NCBI GenBank assembly: GCA_027475525.1
Contig: JAMWFC010000117.1
Location: 3,210,183-3,274,182, forward strand
Direction: 5' to 3'
DNA from: Macrolepiota albuminosa
Lineage: Eukaryota > Basidiomycota > Agaricomycetes > Agaricales > Agaricaceae
Length of the DNA stretch: 64,000 nt
Each line of letters opens with the position of its first letter. Within the stretch, counting starts at the first letter, position 1. The position numbers and the translations under genes are program-made. Shown here piece after piece: positions 57,621 to 64,000 of the stretch. The notes below the pieces were generated by a model. It had not been told where the DNA came from. It ran no database searches and was given only the letters and a program-made list of their open reading frames with translations.

Positions 57621-58280
57621 ATGGCTTTTAAAATGGTTGGGAGTTTCAAAATCTGAATTTTAAGAGATCACAGACATAGAGCCACTGATTCTTTGCACAG
57701 TATCTTAGATTTATATTAGTAGAACCTATTTCACCAAAGAAATAAAGGGATTGAGCTACATCCTAATTGCGATGTAGGCAACAAGACTGGGAAAATGAGA
57801 AAAACAGATTCAAACAGTTTTGGGTTTAAGTATCATTGTGCCACCAGAGTTTCCAGGATTCATGAAGACATATAAGAAATGTTATATCCAAAGTTTCAGA
57901 GCATCTCAAGTTGTGACATGCGAGATACAAGGGTTAAAGTGTCTGAGCATGACAATGAGTAATTCAATGTTGATCAGATTTCAAAGTCTGCAGTGATCGT
58001 GAGGTCTACACATCCATGTGCCAGCCACTGCCAGAGTGGAGTTAAAACTGGCTGTGTGACAATCCATGACAAAAGTTTTGAAGCTCCCAACTTTTGGGAC
58101 ATGTTTGACCAGCATTGTTCCAATATAACAACACATTCACCATTCTCTTAGTTAGCACAGTGGCATCATATTCAAATGTTACGGTACTGATTTTGGAAGT
58201 CCAATTGGATGGAAGTTCTATAGATGTCTTGCTATTCGTGATTTAATCAAAATTTTGAAACTCCCAACTAGTGATAGTAG
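57621..58280. mobile_element. Small inverted-repeat element (MITE-like) inside the Tc1 end
   Basis: About 640-660 bp splitting the Tc1 terminal region. GTTGGGAGTTTCAAAAT at 57636-57652 is the inverse of the sequence at 58252-58267. Tc1 sequence reads on either side with TA at the join. No ORF. Confidence 0.5.
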
Positions 58281-58395
58281 TACTTTACATTTGATCAGGA
58301 TTTTAAATACTTCCCATCCTTCATGCCAATGTTATCTTTCAAAAAGTATGAAATATTGAGACAGTTTTTTGAGCCATTATACATATATCATACAT
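58281..58395 (-). repeat. Outer terminal repeat of the Tc1 relic
   Basis: Reads ACTTCCCATCCTTCATGCCAA, then ACAGTTTTTTGAGCCA, equal to the outer terminal inverted repeat of the copy at 61772-63752. Confidence 0.8.
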
Positions 58396-61300
58396 ATGTC
58401 TCTTTTTAAATATAGAAAGTATCACCTATCAATAATAGCATTAGATAGAACAAATTTATGCATATACAGTCTCTCATCAGAATCTTCAATAGTGGGATGC
58501 CTTTAGTGCTGCATTATTCAGGAATAGGAGACAATTGGGTAAATAATAGGCATATTTGTATTTTTAAAACAAATAAGAAAGCAAAAAAAAATAAAAATAA
58601 AATATATATCTGGTCATATTGGTTGTACTTGCCAAGCCTGAGTTGTTTTCTAGCAGACTATTTAAAATATTTTTTATATTATATTAATAAAATGAGTTAA
58701 GTTGCTATTGAAAAGTATCTATTACAACACTTGAGATAGTTTATGCATTGACACAATTCAATGAGTAATGCCATGTGCATATAATATAAAAAGGCCATCA
58801 ATATAGATAGAAGAGAAAATAAGGTAAGTAATATTGCACAGGCTGTAAATTCATTTTTGATTAAAAAAAAGCAGTTGAAATTGTTGAAGCAGAGACTGTG
58901 AAGCCAAAAGTAGCAACCAATTAATTTGATATGTGCAAGAGATGTACAAGAACAATGAATAAAAAATTGAACAGGCAAACCAGAAATCTGCTATAATAGT
59001 AGCAGCTTCTAAAGGTGAGTAATATAATGTAATAAATTGTTCAAGGCCTTGAAAACATGACAAGCTCTAAAAGCTAAAAGATGTTCATGCAGAGAACTAA
59101 TTTCTAGTAAATCATCATTTAATGGTATTTAAAATCCAAAACTGCAAAAAACTCATTCAATACAGTTCTATTTATTGTTATCACAAAGGTTGCATATAGA
59201 AATATTGAAATAAAAGCAGTACTGAAGAGTTATTTATCAATACTTAATTTTCAGCAGACTACTGGTCAAAGCACTTTGAAACAATGATTGCCAAAGACTT
59301 GACCCTAGTATTGAATGTCTTGAAATGATTTATATAAAGATATTATGTCAATAATTTATCCTCTGCAGATCATTTGATGATAGTGAAGAAAGAGTTTAGA
59401 ACTGCAGTCAACTCATTTAGTGCAGCTTAAGGTAGTTATGCAGAGATTCAGTAGCATCAAATTCAAAGTCCAGTTTCTCACAAGGTATCAGAATTGCAAA
59501 GAACTTATTCAGCACAGCCCTATTTATTGCAGCTATGCAGAGATATAGTGCTATTAAAATCAAAGTCCTTTTTAGCATGGTCTTCTCATAGATATGAGTC
59601 TGAGTCAAGTCTTGTGATTTCAGTCTTATGAATTTTATAGAATACAAGTTTATGTCCTATGACCTTGTCCCAATTTAAAGATTACAGTGATGTAGAAGTC
59701 ACAGAAATTATATTATTCCTGTTCACTCCTACTACTTCTCCATTGATTAAGTTTTTTGCAGTCTTACAGCTTGGTTGTCACCATCATGAGAATATCTGTC
59801 AGAAATGAGTCTCTAGTATATGATTCAATCATGTATACTCTGACATCTCAGAAAAATAAATTTATAACATTGTTCTTCCTCTTGATCCATGTTTTTTCAA
59901 CTGCATCTTGTACATACAAAGATGTAGGTAAAGCAAGGATTAGTATTTATTAAGCAGCACTGGCTTATTTTTGTTTAAATTTGATGCATATTTCTTTAAG
60001 CATATACATATTGTCTGATTTGCTTTTTTGTAATGCCCTCAAGGCCACAATCTAAATATCAGACTTTGTATACTATTGCCACTCCTAAATTCATCATTAT
60101 ACAGTGTCTTTTCTTTGTTGATCTTATATTCATTTTATCACCATTGTAAATAAAATTCTAGCTATTGTTCTATTGACTGATCTGCTAAGTATCAGTCCTG
60201 AGCATGTGATCTCTGATATATAATATATTGCTTATTTTTAATATCATTGTTTCTATTAATCTTTGCTTTTTTAACTTTATTTCACTATACATATATTTTT
60301 CTCAATTCTTAATCTAACCTACTGAGTAAATTTCCTGCCTATCTGACATTGCTTTGAATATAATGACACTGTTTACAAGCTATGCCTGTCTTTTCCTGTC
60401 ATGATAAACCATGCACCACATTGTTGTAGAATTCATTATATACATTTTTATTTATGATCTCTTTTTTATTGATCTCATGTATAAATTTATTAGGCCTTTT
60501 AATCTAATTTGTTTTTTTGTTTACCTATGATATTAAGCAATTATCATGCAGTGAATCATGCAGTGAATATAGTTTATACAATGAATATAGTATCTTTTCA
60601 ACTCAGATTTGAGACAGAGAGAGCTGAAATGTGCTTTGATGTGAGATAAATGCTATTGGTTTGTAGATGGGTTGTATGCATATACATATATGCATTTTCT
60701 CATAGCATGACAACTGGAAATTAATGGCATATTGTACAAGCTTATGCTTGCTGCAAGTTCTGATTTGGATCTGTCGCAATAATCTAAACTTGAGGATGGC
60801 TTTTATAAAACAGAGCAGATGTCATGTCTCTCAGAAATACCACAGTGCTATCTGCCATGTTTTCACTTATCAACCATGCTGACTGTCTCATTCTCCTTTT
60901 CAATGTCTTCCATTCTGGTGATTCTCCAGGCAACTATTTTTTTGACTCCAGTCTAGAGTATAACACTATTGACTTTAATGGCAACACCAATGCCATATTC
61001 AATTGCTTCTGCACCCTCTACTAGCCTGAGCCCTCTTTCAGCTGCTCAATCATTTTTTTTGACCTCCTGTTATTTCTACTTCCATTTTCATCTCCACTAA
61101 GTTTATTATGCCACAAACACTTTGTATTTTTCTTTTTCTGTCTTGTAGCTCTTTCCTTCCCTTGCAAAGTGCAAAAGAGAGCCTCTATCTGTGAGCAGCA
61201 GAGCATGATTATGCTCAACTGAGCTTTCCATAGGTTCTACAATACTGACTTTAGCTTGCCCAACTACTCATTCTTTTTTCTCTCTTTGCCACCCTTCCTC

Positions 61301-61769
61301 TCCTCTTTCTTCTTGTCTCTTTTGAACTACAATGCTACTCTCTTCTCAAAATAAAAACACACAACTGCTTTCAAGGTCTTTTTGTTTTTCTTCTATTTCT
61401 GTTCTTGTGCTATTTTCCACTTCTCTACTCTCATCTTTGTTCCATCTCTCACACCTCTGCTCACCTGCAATCTGCTATTATTGTTAATAAGAAGAACAAA
61501 TCACTTTGTCTTCCCTGTACAAGTCATTCTCTCTCCAAGCCCTCACATATCTGCATTCACATCTGGTAAACCTGTTGCCTAGCCCCATTGCTTTCTATTC
61601 TCTATTGAACATGACAAGTAATTATAGCCTGCAGAAGCCTCAATTACTTGCTAAAAAGTAGGTGCCTGCTATCTATAATGACTATCATCCTTACAATTAC
61701 ATATCTTTATCTTGCAATTTTCTTCAGCATCATGTATTGTACTGCATACTATGTCACATATAAAATAAA
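58396..61769. other. AT-rich, CpG-poor decayed sequence
   Basis: About 3.4 kb with no supported gene. Weak minus-strand coding-like debris at 61200-60850 (EAIEYGIGVAIKVNSVILYS) suggests an old retroelement but cannot be assigned. Confidence 0.35.
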
Positions 61770-61774
61770 TACAG

Positions 61775-61928
61775 TGGCTCAAAAAACTGTCCCAATGTTT
61801 CATACTTTTTGAAAGATGACATTGGCATGAAGGATGGGAAGTATGTAAAATTGGCTCAAAAAACTGTCCCAATGTTTCATACTTTTTGAAAGATGACATT
61901 GGCATGAAGGATGGGAAGTATGTAAAAT
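61775..61928. repeat. 77-bp exact tandem duplication #25
   Basis: In the left terminal repeat of the Tc1 element. Confidence 0.95.
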
Positions 61929-62149
61929 TCTGATTACATCATGTAAAATACTATGGCATCATAGCTACAGAATGAATTTAGGTTTATGTAATCAAGATGG
62001 AGCAATAGCCATTTTAAAATATTCACTCATTGGGACAGTTTTTTAAGCATCTCTAATTTTTCAGGTTTATCCCTATTTTACTCAGAAATAAAGAGTAAGT
62101 TGCATGTAGAAATATAAACAAAGTCATGTGACCATGTTTAGATATATTT

Positions 62150-62303
62150 GGGAGTAGTTCAAGCTGGTTGAACCACATCTTGACCTTCAACCACTATCAT
62201 GAAACCTATTCCTTCTGCACAACACTGGGAGTAGTTCAAGCTGGTTGAACCACATCTTGACCTTCAACCACTATCATGAAACCTATTCCTTCTGCACAAC
62301 ACT
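62150..62303. repeat. 77-bp exact tandem duplication #26
   Basis: Just before the Tc1 transposase. Confidence 0.95.
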
Positions 62304-63371
62304 TGACTGTTGTTTCTCTTCTTGCTCAAGGGTATTCTCTGGTCAGATTGGGGCTCAAACTGGTCTAGGGAAGTCTAATACTAGGAGGATTGGTAGAGAG
62401 TTGGAGATGGACAAGGAAAACCATTCTGGAGGCCATCCTACTAAGCTTACTCCATGTGATAAACAGGCTATTGTTCGACAACTCTCAACTGGGAGACTTG
62501 ATACAGCTGTCCAGGCCACTAATTTTATCAACAACATCATTTCCAACCCTGTCTCTTCCAAGACTGTCTGGAATGTGTTGAAGGAGGAGGGATATTGGTC
62601 TGCTACCAAGAGAAAAGTTCCTATGCTCAAAGCTAAACATTGACAACTACAGCTTAAATGGAGGAGGGATATTGGTCTGCTACCAAGAGAAAAGTTCCTA
62701 TGCTCAAAGCTAAACATTGACAACTACAGCTTAAATAGGCTCAGAAGCATCAGAACTGGACTATAGAGGACTGGAAAAGAGTGTTGTGGACAGATGAGAC
62801 AAAGATTAACAGGATTGGGTCAGATGGGAAGCAGTATGTGTGGAAGCTATAAGGAGAAGACATTTCAGACTGAACAACTACACCTACTGTGAAGCATGGA
62901 GGAGGGAATAATCTTATAGTATGGGGCTGTATGAGTTGGAATGGGGTAGAAAAGCTTGTGGAGGTGGTGGGAATCATGAATGCAGAGCAGTACTGTGAAA
63001 TTTTAGATAATGGAGCAAAGGAGAACTTTGAGAAGTTGGAGATGGAGGAGGGTGCCCACTACTTTCAACAGGACAATGACTCCAAACACAACTCCAAGAG
63101 GGCTGACAAGTGGTTTGAGGACAACAACTTTAATGTCCTTTGGTGGCCAGCCCAATCCCCTGATCTCAACCCTATTGAACATCTCTGGGAGTACCTCAAA
63201 GAGCAACTTAGGCAATATGAAACACCTCCTTATGGTGTGCATGAATTTTGGGAGAGGGTTGCAAAGGAGTGGGATGAAATACCACCAGAGGTATGCCAAA
63301 GACTAATAGAAAGCATGCCTAGAAGGATTCAAGCAGTTATCAAGGCAAATGGAGGACATACAAAGTACTAG
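62245..63371 (+). pseudogene. Tc1/mariner transposase, DD34E (three in-frame stops)
   Basis: N-terminal helix-turn-helix DNA-binding part (KLTPCDKQAIVRQLSTG, then VSSKTVWNVLKEEGYW), then the catalytic domain: Asp in VLWTDETKI (about 62790), Asp in YFQQDNDSKHNSKRA (about 63073) and Glu in SPDLNPIEHLWEYL (about 63178), 34 residues after the second Asp. Stops are a TAG near 62736 (in QLQLK-stop-AQKH), TAA near 62850 and TGA near 62871, with clean sequence around them, so the copy is recently dead. The start is uncertain because of duplication #26. Confidence 0.88.
62583..62736. repeat. 77-bp exact tandem duplication #27
   Basis: In the Tc1 transposase between the DNA-binding and catalytic parts. 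Confidence 0.95.
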
Positions 63372-63381
63372 ATACTAAAAT

Positions 63382-63535
63382 TAGAGATGCTCAAAAAACT
63401 GTCCCAATGAGTGAATATTTTAAAATGGCTATTGCTCCATCAGTTTTGATTTTGATTATAGAGATGCTCAAAAAACTGTCTCAATGAGTGAATATTTTAA
63501 AATGGCTATTGCTCCATCAGTTTTGATTTTGATTA
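63382..63535. repeat. 77-bp exact tandem duplication #28
   Basis: Inner part of the right terminal repeat of the Tc1 element. Confidence 0.95.
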
Positions 63536-63603
63536 CATAAACTTAAATTCATTTTGTAGCTACAATGCCATAGTATTTTACATGATTTAATCAGACTTTT
63601 ACG

Positions 63604-63757
63604 TACTTCCCATCCTTCATGCCAATGTCATCTTTCAAAAAGTATGAAACATTGGGACAGTTTTTTGAGCCACTGTATGTTACTTCCCATCCTTCATGCC
63701 AATGTCATCTTTCAAAAAGTATGAAACATTGGGACAGTTTTTTGAGCCACTGTATGT
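63604..63757. repeat. 77-bp exact tandem duplication #29
   Basis: Outer end of the right terminal repeat; makes the transposon end appear twice. Confidence 0.95.
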
Positions 63758-64000
63758 CATTGAACTACATATGGTTCCAGTCAGCAAGTGTAGTCTTTAT
63801 GTTTTCTAAGTTGCATGTCATACAAATGACATATTCTATCAAACCATATATATTTTAGTTGCCAATTGTGATCTCTGTATTCTAATCAGTTAGAACTCAA
63901 TACTTATTTATTGAACTAGAAGACAAGAAGTCATATCAGTATATATTTTTGTGCATATAGGTAAGTACTCATCTTCAGTTCAATGTATGATTGACTCAAA

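Larger units (their letters stand above)
61772..63752 (+). mobile_element. Tc1/mariner-type DNA transposon, complete ends
   Basis: Bounded by CAGTGGCTC...GAGCCACTG inverted ends and TA on both sides (61770-61771, 63753-63754). Without its five 77-bp duplications it would be about 1.6 kb. The ends are long (about 270 bp), each with two inverted copies of the CTCAAAAAACTGTCCCAAT motif. It encodes a DD34E transposase with stops. Confidence 0.9.

Noticed and set aside
190..63757. 77-bp duplications as CRISPR, programmed frameshift sites or real microduplications
   Set aside because: Only two adjacent copies, no spacers, unrelated sequences, constant period. An assembly origin explains period and location better.

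Overview
The window is nuclear DNA of a filamentous basidiomycete, most likely an Agaricomycete. The evidence is intron-dense genes with ~50-60 nt introns and CTAAC-like branch sites, F-box and kinase-like families typical of mushrooms, a 7-TM family I know from Agaricomycetes, and large Ty3/gypsy and Tc1/mariner elements. A run of exactly 100 N (49966-50065) shows it is a scaffold. No rRNA, tRNA, CRISPR array or bacterial-type operon was seen.

Layout. (1) 1-9360: two diverged copies of a protein-kinase-like gene, both on the minus strand. They are separated by a decayed chromodomain Ty3/gypsy element (3.2-7.6 kb) whose long terminal repeat (LTR) cuts off the kinase domain of the second copy. 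(2) 9.9-28.9 kb: a host gene island holding a small membrane protein (uncertain), an F-box protein, Utp21/WDR36 (ribosome biogenesis), a SAPS-domain PP2A/Sit4 phosphatase regulator, a FAHD1-type fumarylacetoacetate hydrolase family enzyme, a 131-aa single-pass membrane protein, a 151-aa unknown, a secreted ACMSD-type amidohydrolase and a 7-TM protein. These genes look independent, apart from shared bidirectional promoter regions. (3) 29-64 kb: a transposon graveyard with nested insertions.

The nest can be read from target-site duplications. A Tc1/mariner relic (minus strand, split at 35416/56707) was hit by a family-A' element, now a solo LTR (35417-56706, TSD CCAT). That LTR was hit by gypsy element B (35621-55934, TSD CCGT, two ~1.07-kb LTRs). 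B was hit by element C (43575-50218, inverted ends, TSD GAACC). C was hit by gypsy element A (from 44117), which runs into the gap. Decay follows this order: A is CpG-rich with few lesions, B has stops partly of CpG-to-TpG type, and the outer relics are AT-rich and badly broken. Between pol and its 3' LTR, B carries antisense spliced reading frames, one with a Zn2Cys6-like cysteine cluster.

The most important technical observation is 29 direct tandem duplications, each offset by exactly 77 bp, all in transposons or the duplicated kinase and none in the unique host island. This looks like de Bruijn-graph contig ends (k=77) joined without trimming. Since 77 is not a multiple of 3, each one creates a false frameshift. 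Positions given for element genes are as found in the window.
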